35,758 nt of DNA from Candidatus Methanophagaceae archaeon (GTDB lineage: Archaea; Halobacteriota; Syntropharchaeia; Alkanophagales; Methanospirareceae). The DNA lies in NCBI GenBank assembly GCA_003194435.1, contig PQXC01000018.1:1-35758 (forward strand), written 5' to 3'. Numbering within the stretch: position 1 is the stretch's first letter; each line of letters starts with the position of its first letter. A program made the translations under genes and the position numbers. Of this stretch, positions 1 through 7,623 are shown one piece after another. The notes under the pieces are model-generated. The model made no database searches. It worked only from the letters and a program-made list of their open reading frames with translations, and had not been told where the DNA came from.

Positions 1-225
1 CTCATATTGGGCACCATATATTTCATTTTCTTCTGGATCCACTGTTATATTCACTGTAAATTCATCTCCCGGTGAGACTTTTAAATACGAGGGCTCAACG
101 CTCACCACCACCGGTGATCCAAATGCGATAGCGTTTACATGGAATAGCATTATAATTACTGTAAACGTGGTGAATACCTTTACCGCTGCGCTTGCTATAC
201 CCCCAAATTTCTTTTTTGTATCCAT
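1..225 (-). CDS. Secreted cohesin-domain protein, N-terminal part (cut by window edge)
   Basis: Reading leftwards from an ATG at 225, the frame is open for all 75 codons to the window edge. It starts with a Lys-rich n-region (MDTKKKFGG), a hydrophobic stretch of about 20 residues and a likely signal-peptidase site near Ala-Phe-Gly-Ser. The mature part begins VVVSVEPSYLKVSPGDEF and continues through TVNITVDPEE to IYGAQYE, which matches the start of a cohesin domain (SVEP..V.V.PGD.FTV...., then YGAQ). A GGTGAGG ribosome binding site precedes the ATG. The dockerin peptidase gene ends only 8 bp upstream, so the two are almost certainly co-transcribed. Cohesins bind dockerins, so this protein may anchor the neighbouring peptidase at the cell surface. 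The rest of the protein lies outside the window, so further domains cannot be judged. Confidence 0.8.
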   Translation of the reverse strand, partial: MDTKKKFGGIASAAVKVFTTFTVIIMLFHVNAIAFGSPVVVSVEPSYLKVSPGDEFTVNITVDPEENEIYGAQYE

Positions 226-232
226 TTTTCCC

Positions 233-2236
233 TCACCATCTCCGTCTTTCTTCATGGATATTTCCACAACAGCAGTTCAGCTCATACCCGGGATCGAGGT
301 AGCGGTTCCATACCTTCCCTACATCCCCTATCGTTATAGCCCCGTCACAGTTGACATCCGCAGCCCATGGTAGCTCCAGCGCATAATTTGGATCGAGGTA
401 GCGGTTCCATACCTTCCCTACATCCCCTATCGTTACTTCACCATCCATATTCACATCGCCGCACTTCCACATATTTGTGAAGCAGTTATTCGTTTCATTA
501 CTCTCCGCCACGATATTATCGTTGTCGGCGCATACCGTTATGTTGTCATCTGGCGGTGTGTATGTCCAGTTGTAGTCTTTGAAACAACCGATATAACTAT
601 CGCCCGGTGCTAGGACCTTATGCACAGGGTCATGCGCAACCACCACGCCATCCACGAACAGCGTTGTATTATGCCCCGCTGGCGCTGTTCCATTTCCTAT
701 ATTTGTTACGTTATAGCAAATCGTGCAGTTATCATGCCAGCAAGTCCATGTAGCGGTTACCCGGAGGTCAGGTTTCTTCACCTCTCTCGTCACTCTCGCA
801 CGTAAACATGCGTTCCAGCCATAATCTGCCAGGTCTGTCCACGAATCGCCTGCTGTGTGCCTTATAAAACTTACATTACTCTGTATAGGTGGCTTGACCA
901 CATTAGGTATCCCCTTTTCTACCGCTATTGGATAACCATACCCTGGCGTGGTCATCTTGACACCGATTGTAAATCGTTGACCCGCATATATCGGAATCGC
1001 ATAATTTAACGGTATAGAATAGTAACCGTACTCTTGGAGGCTACCAGATTGATGAGCAAGTTGAGACCCAAAGAAATCATCCCAGACATAGAGCTCATAC
1101 TCTGCATTATTACTCGTGGTCCAGAAATCCACATGGGTTAAATTTCCAGTCCCGCTATCCGGTGCCGTAAACACGTTTGCCACCCATGCACTGTCATCCC
1201 GGTAGCCCACCGAAGTTATATGCCCCGCTTCGTCCCAATACAGGAGTTCTTCATCCGGGTTATCTGCTTTATAGAGGAGATATGCCACCTCCGATGTACA
1301 ACTGGAGCTGTATGCCAGATAGAAATAGCCGTTGTTTCCCCAGTCGGGACCCCAGCTATTCTTGACTATCCATGCACCTGTTCCTCCATGCCCTGGATTG
1401 GGATGTGGAACCGAATCATTCCAGCCTACAATTGAGACCATATGATTGGCGAATCCTATGCACGGATAATTGTCATGAATGTAGCCATACACGGGATCAT
1501 TGTATAGATAGTTCGAGTTATGCTGGTATGCAACAATAAGAGGTCCATGATTATAAACCGCTGTTTTTATCGCTTCTATCTCTGTTGCAGTATCAGCCAC
1601 GAGCCGATAGCCGTCTACTTCCTTAACCCCCGGGCAACTGTCATTATCGCATACACATGAGCCATCGCAGTTCAAAGCATAAGTATTATAAGGATTACAC
1701 GACTCCTGAACTGAGCCACGCTTGATAAACACACTGCTGGCTAATGTACTCGAGCCGCCAGCCTGACAGGGATCCGTACTGTCATCGTAGAGATAAATCC
1801 ACGAACGATCTACGCATAACGCCACGCTCTGTTCTGAAAAATCATAGCTGATATTCTCCTTTAATAACACATCTGATTCCAGAACCGATGTGGTGCCAAA
1901 GACCCAGCAAGTGCCACAAGAACCCTGGTCCTTTACCGGTGTCACCATGCCGTAATCTCGCCAGTCGAACCTGGCAGGGAGCTTTACAGGCGTTGCAACA
2001 GAAACAGGAATTGTAGCAAGATGCTTACGATTCACTGGTGGTGGTATATACCCGTAGAATTCCCGGGACGGGTTCTTCAAATAAGATAGGAAATCGGGGT
2101 TCAGTGAATCCGACTGTGGTAGTTTCGTAGCACTGCAAACCCCTATTCCAGCAAACAGCAGTAGTGCACTCACCATGATGAACAATGTTACAGAAACTAT
2201 TGCTACCGATTTTGTTATCCGATTTTCATTTTCCAT
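233..2236 (-). CDS. Secreted papain-family (C1) cysteine peptidase with lectin-like, CARDB and dockerin domains
   Basis: Exported peptidase of 667 residues from the ATG at 2236. A GTG 18 bp further upstream is in frame, but the GGAGGTG ribosome binding site overlaps it, which favours the ATG. A signal peptide is followed by a C1A papain domain with the QGSCGTCWVFG active-site Cys segment, NHMVSIVGWN for the His and VKNSWGPDWG for the Asn. Next comes a beta-sandwich like the lectin-like domain that often follows archaeal papain domains, then a CARDB-type domain (PDLRVTATW to AESNETNNC). The C-terminus is a dockerin with two near-identical calcium-binding segments (GDVNMDGEVTIGDV and ADVNCDGAITIGDV, each followed by GKVWNRYLDP). 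Many Cys pairs fit an extracytoplasmic protein. The next gene encodes a cohesin, the natural dockerin partner. Function is well supported; the protein substrate is unknown. Confidence 0.93.
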   Translation of the reverse strand: MENENRITKSVAIVSVTLFIMVSALLLFAGIGVCSATKLPQSDSLNPDFLSYLKNPSREFYGYIPPPVNRKHLATIPVSVATPVKLPARFDWRDYGMVTPVKDQGSCGTCWVFGTTSVLESDVLLKENISYDFSEQSVALCVDRSWIYLYDDSTDPCQAGGSSTLASSVFIKRGSVQESCNPYNTYALNCDGSCVCDNDSCPGVKEVDGYRLVADTATEIEAIKTAVYNHGPLIVAYQHNSNYLYNDPVYGYIHDNYPCIGFANHMVSIVGWNDSVPHPNPGHGGTGAWIVKNSWGPDWGNNGYFYLAYSSSCTSEVAYLLYKADNPDEELLYWDEAGHITSVGYRDDSAWVANVFTAPDSGTGNLTHVDFWTTSNNAEYELYVWDDFFGSQLAHQSGSLQEYGYYSIPLNYAIPIYAGQRFTIGVKMTTPGYGYPIAVEKGIPNVVKPPIQSNVSFIRHTAGDSWTDLADYGWNACLRARVTREVKKPDLRVTATWTCWHDNCTICYNVTNIGNGTAPAGHNTTLFVDGVVVAHDPVHKVLAPGDSYIGCFKDYNWTYTPPDDNITVCADNDNIVAESNETNNCFTNMWKCGDVNMDGEVTIGDVGKVWNRYLDPNYALELPWAADVNCDGAITIGDVGKVWNRYLDPGYELNCCCGNIHEERRRW
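291..435. repeat. Perfect 46-bp direct repeat encoding the two dockerin segments
   Basis: Positions 291-336 and 390-435 are identical over 46 bp, 99 bp apart. They code for the TIGDVGKVWNRYLDP part of the two dockerin repeats. Identity at every third codon position suggests recent duplication or gene conversion within the dockerin. Confidence 0.9.
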
Positions 2237-2343
2237 TCTTATATTTTTTCTCACCTCCTTTGTTTAAACTATCCCAATTTCACAAACTTATGGCAGGTTC
2301 CCACCATTCATTCCCAATACCCAATTTTTACCTACGAAGTGCC

Positions 2344-2356
2344 AATATATATAGTT
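2344..2356 (-). promoter_or_regulatory. TATA box for the dockerin peptidase / cohesin operon
   Basis: On the minus strand TAACTATATATATTGG forms a strong archaeal TATA element. It lies about 110 bp before the chosen start codon, which implies an 80-90 nt leader. Inferred from sequence only. Confidence 0.5.
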
Positions 2357-2428
2357 AAAGGATGGAAATATTGTTTAAATCATGCAATAAATATATCACT
2401 TATTAATGTAAGTTCTATAAGAACTACA

Positions 2429-2460
2429 AAGATAAAAAGATAAAAAGATAAAAAAGATGA
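2429..2460 (-). terminator. T-rich repeated tract after GH130 gene
   Basis: Reading the minus strand downstream of the GH130 stop codon there are four T-runs in a short tandem pattern (TTTTTTATC, TTTTTATC, TTTTTATC, TTTG). Archaeal RNA polymerase terminates at such non-template T-tracts, so this is a likely terminator for the GT4-GH130 operon. The tract is a tandem 8-mer (AAAAGATA on the plus strand), so it is also a simple repeat. Confidence 0.5.
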
Positions 2461-2507
2461 ACGTTTGTTATTCGCTAAAGAAGCTACCGCTCACATGTTA
2501 ATTAAGA

Positions 2508-3695
2508 TTAAGAATAACTTTTTACCTTCTCACCGTATTTTACAACATAGTCTAATATATCATTAACGCTTGCAGATAATAGAATCATATATTTATCTCC
2601 TGCACCAGCATATATAACCAGCCTATCCCTGACTATAAAAGCACCCGTAGGGAAAACCACGTATGGAACATCAACAGGATATTTTTCACTGCCCCTATAC
2701 TCCCATGGCTTACCGGGTATGTATACAGGATATTTCGTTCTATACAGGACTTTTTGGGGATCGTTTATATCTAAAACAGCAACTGATATGCTATAACCCC
2801 TCGATATAGGCTCAGATAAACCATATTGACCTGTAATCCACCTGTCTATATATCCAACAGCATGATAAATCATAAGCCATCCTTCAGCAGTCTTAATTGG
2901 AGGCGGCCCTCCACCGATCTTCTCCCTTTCATGCGGATATTTTCCAGCTTCTAACAGTAAGCTTCTTTCTTTATTATGATAAATCTCTTTCCATAACTCT
3001 CTATATTCCCTTTCCCCAGGATTATATAACTGGTCAAGACCCCCCTTCAACTCATTAATGTGTATGTTAGGATGAAAACGAAATATCGCATACAACTTAC
3101 CATCTATTAACTCAGGGAAAATTATAGCATTGCGAGAATCAAAGACGTCTATAATACCTCGATAGATAATATTCTGAAAATCCATGGTTGAATAGATAGC
3201 GATCCGATCTCCTCCAGAGCCTTTGAAAGGAGGAATCTTTTTACCGCATCCTATTAAAATATACTCACCATTCATGAATCTTATTATGCGAATATCTTCA
3301 ATGCCATGTTTAAATTCCTTCTCTTCTCCCTTTAGAACTATATTGTCCCTCGACTTGAACTTTATACCATCACTACTCTCTAATATACAGACTCTTGACC
3401 TGTAATTCTCCATATAAAATCGTTCTATGCCTTTTTCCCTATCAAAATAACTTTTTCTAATATAATTTGTATGACATCTGGGAGTCATTATAATTTTATC
3501 TCCATATATTTCTGCCCCGCCATTAAAAACTGCTCCCTGCATCATCCTGTTATTTTCCCACCAGGTTAAGCCAACATCATCAGGTTTGAGAATGGGATTG
3601 CCATTATAGCTTGATAATTTGAATAAATAACTCTCACCAGCTTTAATTATCTCTCCTTTTTCTAACTTTCCGAGAACGTTAATATAGTAGCTAAT
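2508..3695 (-). CDS. GH130-family glycoside phosphorylase/hydrolase; non-canonical or damaged start
   Basis: Glycosidase of the GH130 five-bladed propeller family, whose characterised members are beta-mannoside phosphorylases and mannosidases. Family-like segments are GIEDIRIIRF, GGDRIAIYSTMDF, DSRNAIIFPE and IGGGPPPIKTAEGWLMIYHA. The first ATG lies at 3545 (345 residues), but the same frame is open upstream to a TGA at 3702-3704. That extension encodes SSYNGNPILKPDDVGL and WWENNR, which look like the usual GH130 N-terminus (NPIL.P). The extension contains no ATG, GTG or TTG. An ATT at 3695 follows a GGAGGGGGTGA purine-rich site at good spacing and would give 395 residues. Either a rare ATT start is used or a base error hides the true start. 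The GT4 gene ends at 3698, so the pair is one operon, probably making or turning over a mannose-type glycan or compatible solute. Confidence 0.75.
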   Translation of the reverse strand: MSYYINVLGKLEKGEIIKAGESYLFKLSSYNGNPILKPDDVGLTWWENNRMMQGAVFNGGAEIYGDKIIMTPRCHTNYIRKSYFDREKGIERFYMENYRSRVCILESSDGIKFKSRDNIVLKGEEKEFKHGIEDIRIIRFMNGEYILIGCGKKIPPFKGSGGDRIAIYSTMDFQNIIYRGIIDVFDSRNAIIFPELIDGKLYAIFRFHPNIHINELKGGLDQLYNPGEREYRELWKEIYHNKERSLLLEAGKYPHEREKIGGGPPPIKTAEGWLMIYHAVGYIDRWITGQYGLSEPISRGYSISVAVLDINDPQKVLYRTKYPVYIPGKPWEYRGSEKYPVDVPYVVFPTGAFIVRDRLVIYAGAGDKYMILLSASVNDILDYVVKYGEKVKSYS

Positions 3696-3697
3696 GT

Positions 3698-4786
3698 CTA
3701 ATCACCCCCTCCCCTTCCATAAATTTCATTAAATAAGTCAGCAAACTTCTTTGCAACTGCTCTTGAATCTCTCCTACGTAGATATTCTGCTACTAAAGAC
3801 TGATGCTTATTATTAAACTTACCTTCAAAGACGTCTATTAGCTTCTGCTTCATATCATCCTTATCTTTATATTTAATGATCTCATTACCATGCATCTTAA
3901 CATAATTACTTTCATTAAAAAGTATAGGACAGCCGGAGCCCAAAGTTAAACATACCGAACTTGATAAGACCGCGTTATAAGGACTTGATTCCCGATAGAA
4001 GAGTAAAGCGTCAGAAGCATATAGATATTTATAGAGAAGATCAAATGGTAAAGCAGATATCTTAATGTCGAGAAACTCGTATTCATGTTCATCTTTAGCT
4101 CTTATTAGTTCATTATATTCAGACTCAGGATTTACAAATATGATATATCTTAAAGGATAAATCTTAGAGAGCTTTACTATGGGTGGTAAAATCTTTGTTA
4201 TATCACCGGGTCTAAAACCATAAGAAAATATTATTTTTTCATTTAAGGGAAGTCCTAATTCCTCTCTGGCTTTCTTCTTATCTCCCGGGGTATAGGGATA
4301 GCAGGGATAAGGAATTATATGTATCTTATCACCCGGGAAATATTCCCTGATGAAACTCAGATATCGCTTATCAAAGCACACAATAGCATCCCAGTCAAAC
4401 CTGTAATAATTAGGATCTTTTGAAGGACCACCTTCATGTACTACCATAATTGTTTTCGCCTTTCTCTTAATAAGGGGGAATAACTGATAAAGTTCCATAG
4501 TAGGCAGTCTCTCTACGTTCTCCGCTATAAAAATATCATATTCCCTCTCTATTAAGGGGGTAGGGTCAAAGTAATATGCTTTTGTAATAGGATTCACCGT
4601 ATCAACTGCAAAGTGTCTTATGACGTATTCCTCATCTATTTGATTTGTGGGTCTAGCATCTGGATGTTCTATGGATGAAAAAACCATTAATTCATAACCC
4701 ATTTTTATGAGTTCCCTACCTACTAATTCAGCGTGGACAGAAGGACCATTTGCTGCATTCCACAGGCTCATTAAAGCAATTCTCAT
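3698..4786 (-). CDS. Glycosyltransferase, GT4-like (GT-B fold)
   Basis: A 362-residue protein beginning MRIALMSLWNAANGPSVHAE, typical of the donor-independent N-domain of GT-B enzymes (glycine/Ser-rich first loop and a conserved His). The C-terminal half carries LPFDLLYKYLYASDALLFYR and SSSVCLTLGSGCPILF, the positions where GT4 enzymes hold the nucleotide-sugar site (usual EXFG..E region and a GxPV-like segment). Here the E-x7-E motif is only partly recognisable. No signal peptide or membrane segment is seen, so it is cytoplasmic or peripheral. An AAGGTGATG ribosome site precedes the ATG and a TATA box lies about 30 bp upstream. The GH130 gene follows immediately. Sugar donor and acceptor cannot be read from sequence. 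Confidence 0.82.
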   Translation of the reverse strand: MRIALMSLWNAANGPSVHAELVGRELIKMGYELMVFSSIEHPDARPTNQIDEEYVIRHFAVDTVNPITKAYYFDPTPLIEREYDIFIAENVERLPTMELYQLFPLIKRKAKTIMVVHEGGPSKDPNYYRFDWDAIVCFDKRYLSFIREYFPGDKIHIIPYPCYPYTPGDKKKAREELGLPLNEKIIFSYGFRPGDITKILPPIVKLSKIYPLRYIIFVNPESEYNELIRAKDEHEYEFLDIKISALPFDLLYKYLYASDALLFYRESSPYNAVLSSSVCLTLGSGCPILFNESNYVKMHGNEIIKYKDKDDMKQKLIDVFEGKFNNKHQSLVAEYLRRRDSRAVAKKFADLFNEIYGRGGGD

Positions 4787-4810
4787 TCAAGTCATCACCT
4801 TAAAAATATT

Positions 4811-4824
4811 ATTTAAATTTAAAG
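4811..4824 (-). promoter_or_regulatory. TATA box upstream of the GT4-GH130 operon
   Basis: Minus-strand TTTAAATTTAAATAAT lies 25-38 bp before the ATG at 4786 and fits an archaeal TATA element with a very short leader. Confidence 0.5.
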
Positions 4825-4916
4825 CCAGAAATAAAATAAAAAGAGAAAGGAGAGCGGACTTTCCCCTCATCCTATCTCATCCTATATTCTATTTTTACAT
4901 CCAAAAATTCTTCAAT

Positions 4917-5156
4917 CTACCGCTCAAAGGCAACCCAAGTTTCCGTTGTTGAGACATCTCTACTCTGGTGGAGGAAATCTATTATTAACTTTGGGTCTTC
5001 CGCCTCATAAATCCATATCGCGTCATACCTGCCCAGCGTATGATACACTTGCAGGAACTTGACACCTTTGGGCGGGTTTTTAAGTATCTCGTCGCCAAAT
5101 TTCCTCGCATCTTCCACCATGCCTGGATTGACTTTCACGCATGTTATGAACAGCAT
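4917..5156 (-). CDS. Small ferredoxin-like fold protein (GYD/DUF3303-like)
   Basis: A 79-residue cytoplasmic protein starting MLFITCVKVNPGMVEDARKF, followed by PPKGVKFLQVYHTLGRYD and IWIYEAEDPKLIIDFLHQSR. The beta-alpha-beta-beta-alpha-beta pattern with a central GRYD...YEAED segment is that of the dimeric alpha/beta-barrel families GYD and DUF3303, also shared with stand-alone Lrp/AsnC effector domains. No catalytic residues can be assigned. A GGAGGTG site 14 nt upstream and a TATA box at about 5195-5208 support the start. It is transcribed separately from the DUF2111 gene upstream or weakly with it. Function unknown. Confidence 0.75.
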   Translation of the reverse strand: MLFITCVKVNPGMVEDARKFGDEILKNPPKGVKFLQVYHTLGRYDAIWIYEAEDPKLIIDFLHQSRDVSTTETWVAFER

Positions 5157-5228
5157 CTTTTCTTTTCACACCTCCTCAATATTCTAACGATCTCAAGTAT
5201 ATAAATAAAGCTATGCTCATGCTCATGT

Positions 5229-5636
5229 TCATTTTCGCGCTCCTTTACGATACGACCTAACTTGTTCGAGAACCACTGGATAGTCGGCAAATAAGGCTCC
5301 CAAATCTACTGTTCCAACCAGGTCAAAAATGCCCAGAGCTGCTACCGCATCTCCTCTCCTATTCCGAATCGGCGCAACAACTACCGGCACACCTGCATAT
5401 TTACCCTTAAGGAGATTTGTGTGTATCACCCGATTCTCCCTCAGTACCTGCTCTAATACCGGACCGGTGTATTCAGAATCTATAATTTCTCCTTTTTCCA
5501 CTCTAACGCCCTTTTTATTCCTGCTTCGCATTGCAACCGGCATTACAAACAAGTCGTTTACCGCTTTCGCTATCGGTGCGATTTCTTCCGCAGTTGCGTC
5601 CTCATTTACTACTATACCCAATTCTTCTTCTCCCAT
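5229..5636 (-). CDS. DUF2111 family protein
   Basis: A 135-residue protein matching the DUF2111 family known mainly from methanogenic archaea. The recognisable core is VNDLFVMPVAMRSRNKKGVR, then GEIIDSEYTGPVLEQVLREN and VPVVVAPIRNRRGDAVAALG. The last part (PVVVAPIRN..GDAVAALGIFDLVG) resembles the ligand-binding beta-sheet of GAF/PAS-like sensors, so a small-molecule sensing role is possible but unproven. The ribosome site GCAGGTG lies 5 nt before the ATG. The leader carries a perfect 14-bp palindrome at 5663-5676, which may be an operator. Confidence 0.85.
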   Translation of the reverse strand: MGEEELGIVVNEDATAEEIAPIAKAVNDLFVMPVAMRSRNKKGVRVEKGEIIDSEYTGPVLEQVLRENRVIHTNLLKGKYAGVPVVVAPIRNRRGDAVAALGIFDLVGTVDLGALFADYPVVLEQVRSYRKGARK

Positions 5637-5662
5637 TTTTACACCTGCTCTTTTCCCCTTTC

Positions 5663-5676
5663 AGGTCATATGACCT
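5663..5676. promoter_or_regulatory. Perfect 14-bp palindrome in the DUF2111 leader (candidate operator)
   Basis: AGGTCATATGACCT is fully self-complementary and sits between a TATA-like TTTATATCG (about 5704-5712, minus strand) and the DUF2111 start codon. It would fall just downstream of the transcription start, a classic place for repressor binding. Confidence 0.45.
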
Positions 5677-5751
5677 CCTCTACATAGCACATATAGGAAT
5701 ACGATATAAAGAGGCATTTCGAATTGATAGGAGGCAAAATGAATGAAAGGG

Positions 5752-6010
5752 GATAGGAATAGAAGTGTATCTGAGAGGTTAAATGCAAAAACGCTCGACA
5801 GGGAAGCCTTTAGCCATGTGTGAGATGAAAACGGCGGTGGTAACGCTTGATGCAGGGAAAGAAGATGAAGAAATCAGGAGTATGTATGGGCTTGAATTGC
5901 GGTGTCAGAACGGTAAGGCGAGACATTAAGGCACTTGCAAAGCGCGGCGTGATTGTTCCAACACGAGGGCACAAACTCATTGTACAATATCCTGTACAAA
6001 TTATTTATCA
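5752..6010 (+). pseudogene. Remnant of a helix-turn-helix gene (DUF1670-like)
   Basis: Two short plus-strand pieces in different frames look like fragments of one protein. First is SVSERLNAKTLDREAFSHV ending in a stop near 5822. Second is the piece containing LNCGVRTVRRDIKALAKRGV and IVPTRGH (about 5895-5975), a winged-helix recognition segment of the kind found in archaeal DUF1670 proteins. Stops and frame changes interrupt it, and no intact gene of family length exists. It lies between DUF2111 and pyrE on the opposite strand. Identification of the family rests on memory of the CGVRT.RRDIK..VPTRG motif and is tentative. Confidence 0.45.
5980..5999. repeat. Inverted repeat TTGTACA-N6-TGTACAA
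   Basis: Two perfect 7-bp arms separated by 6 bp lie about 30 bp past the pyrE stop codon. It could be a protein binding site or a hairpin at the transcript end. No clear T-tract follows on the minus strand. Confidence 0.4.
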
Positions 6011-6027
6011 GGACCCCGTCGGATATC

Positions 6028-6696
6028 TCAACAACGTGTGCCATATTTACTGGAATACTCCCTAAAAGCCTTATTTACAGCTTCATCCACATACACCTTA
6101 CCATCTATCTCGCGATTATAGAGGAACTCGAATATCTCCGTTATCTTGAGTATAGAATACAACTTCAAGTGATGCTCTTCAAGCATCTTCTTATCGGCAT
6201 CGCTCGTCTCTTCACGGTCAACCGCCACCAGAATACCCGCGGGCTTCACCTTCCTGCGCATACTCGCCAGTTTCAGCCACGACTCCACTTTCGTTGCCCC
6301 TGTGGTGATGACATCATCTACAATCAATACATTATCGCCATCCCGGAGCTCACCGACAATTGCTCCTTCCTCACCATGCCGCTTCTCCTCCTTGCGGTCA
6401 TACCCCCATCGCTTATTTATTCCCCATTCCGAAAGTCTCATAGCTACAAGAGCTGCAAGTGGAATGCCCTTATACGCAGCACCATGGATATAATCAAACT
6501 CTATATCAAGTTCCTTTATGCGCGCGGCGTAAGCATTCGCGACCTTCACCGCGTCACTACCCGTTCGCATCGCATCTGCAATATTGATGAAATAAGGCGA
6601 CAGGCGTCCACTCTTCAGTCTGAACGACCCGAACCTTATCGCGCCCGTCCTCACCAAATGCAACAGGAATTCGCGTTTGTAGTCATTCAACGTCAT
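6028..6696 (-). CDS. pyrE: Orotate phosphoribosyltransferase
   Basis: Catalyses orotate + PRPP to orotidine 5'-monophosphate in de novo pyrimidine synthesis. The PRPP-binding signature VLIVDDVITTGATK is intact in the middle of the 222 residues, preceded by the flexible catalytic loop with KEEKRHGEEG. The N-terminus (GAIRFGSFRLKSGRLSPYF) is the usual OPRTase orotate-binding region. The start codon lies inside the end of pyrF (14-bp overlap), with an AGG-containing ribosome site in the pyrF tail, so translation is probably coupled. The length fits the family, perhaps with a slightly extended C-terminus. Confidence 0.95.
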   Translation of the reverse strand: MTLNDYKREFLLHLVRTGAIRFGSFRLKSGRLSPYFINIADAMRTGSDAVKVANAYAARIKELDIEFDYIHGAAYKGIPLAALVAMRLSEWGINKRWGYDRKEEKRHGEEGAIVGELRDGDNVLIVDDVITTGATKVESWLKLASMRRKVKPAGILVAVDREETSDADKKMLEEHHLKLYSILKITEIFEFLYNREIDGKVYVDEAVNKAFREYSSKYGTRC

Positions 6697-7366
6697 CCAG
6701 CCTATCCATCACCTCGCTATAAATCGTCTCTGCGGCGAGTTTCGGCTCCTCTGCATTGTAAATCGCCCTGCCCACAACCTCATAATCCGCGCCATTAACG
6801 ATCGCATCGCCCGGACTCGCACCCTGCGTTTTTATACCCGGTGCGATGATATAGATATATGCATTCTCGCGCTGCACAATTCTTGCAAGATTCTTCACCC
6901 TTTCCGGCTTGGTCGCCGGCAGAACCACCCCTTCCAGACCCGTTCGCGCCAGCATCATCGCTATTCGTTCAGCTGCGGGCTGTATGAACTCGTCACTGCC
7001 CGGATGTGTCATCTCAACCACCGCTATCACGTCGCCCTTGCCCAGAGCCTTCACCGCCTTTATCACGTCAGAACCCACAAAGCCATGTAATATCACGGCA
7101 TCCGCACCCGCATCATACGCGCTTGATGCGATTCTCTGGCTTATGTATGGTATATCCGCGATTTTACCATCATATATTATTGGTAGCCCACTTGCATCTT
7201 TTATCTGTGCTAAAATCCCTATTCCAGCCTGCATCTCCAGTGGTCTCCCCACTTTAATCACGAAATTACCTCTCGCACCCCTTAAATCCCGTGCTAACTC
7301 CAGTGCAAATTCCGTATCCTCCATGTCAAATGCTACTATTATCCCCTTCTCCTTCTTCAATCGCAT
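6683..7366 (-). CDS. pyrF: Orotidine 5'-phosphate decarboxylase
   Basis: Converts OMP to UMP, the last step of UMP synthesis, directly after PyrE. The catalytic D-x-K-x-x-D motif is visible in YDGKIADIPYI. The start IIVAFDMEDTEFALELARDL and the phosphate-binding end APGIKTQG...VNGADYEVVGRAIY are typical of the archaeal short form (about 220 residues). The ATG at 7366 is chosen over an in-frame TTG three codons upstream because the homologous proteins begin close to this Met. It overlaps pyrE by 14 bp, giving a two-gene pyrFE operon. Confidence 0.95.
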   Translation of the reverse strand: MRLKKEKGIIVAFDMEDTEFALELARDLRGARGNFVIKVGRPLEMQAGIGILAQIKDASGLPIIYDGKIADIPYISQRIASSAYDAGADAVILHGFVGSDVIKAVKALGKGDVIAVVEMTHPGSDEFIQPAAERIAMMLARTGLEGVVLPATKPERVKNLARIVQRENAYIYIIAPGIKTQGASPGDAIVNGADYEVVGRAIYNAEEPKLAAETIYSEVMDRLDDVE

Positions 7367-7394
7367 ACTAACCAAAACTAAGAACTAAGTGTGT

Positions 7395-7559
7395 TTAAAA
7401 GACAACCCCACCGGAAATATAGAGGTGTGCGCGATAGCGTACTGAAACAGCCGAACTTCGCATCCCTCGGTGCATATCAAGTTTCAGCCCCATGCATTCG
7501 AGCACCTCGATTAACAATTCCAACCGAAGTATTTTAGCCTCTGCCGCCCTTTCCGCCAT
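7395..7559 (-). CDS. Possible small ORF (54 aa), no recognised family
   Basis: The 250-bp gap between pyrF and the PKD/PEGA gene holds one minus-strand ORF starting ATG with a weak AGGA just ahead. It begins MAERAAEAKILRLELLIEVL and has an amphipathic helical first half. The spacing and helix content make it a plausible small gene, but the ribosome site is poor and no homologue is recognised. It may equally be a remnant or non-coding. Confidence 0.25.
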   Translation of the reverse strand: MAERAAEAKILRLELLIEVLECMGLKLDMHRGMRSSAVSVRYRAHLYISGGVVF

Positions 7560-7623
7560 ATCCTGACGGATTTAGGGCTATTAGCAATCGCACTTCTCCC
7601 GGTTCGAAACAATATCCATCATA

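Noticed and set aside
2429-2460. Tandem A-rich 8-mers as a possible CRISPR or iteron array
   Set aside because: Units are 8 bp with no spacers; better explained as a T-tract terminator on the minus strand.
5953-6798. 281-codon plus-strand frame over pyrE and pyrF
   Set aside because: It is antisense to two well-recognised pyrimidine genes and its translation has no family-like features.
7117-7623. Possible tRNA near GGTTCGAAAC at about 7599
   Set aside because: The TpsiC-like string has no matching acceptor, D or anticodon stems around it.
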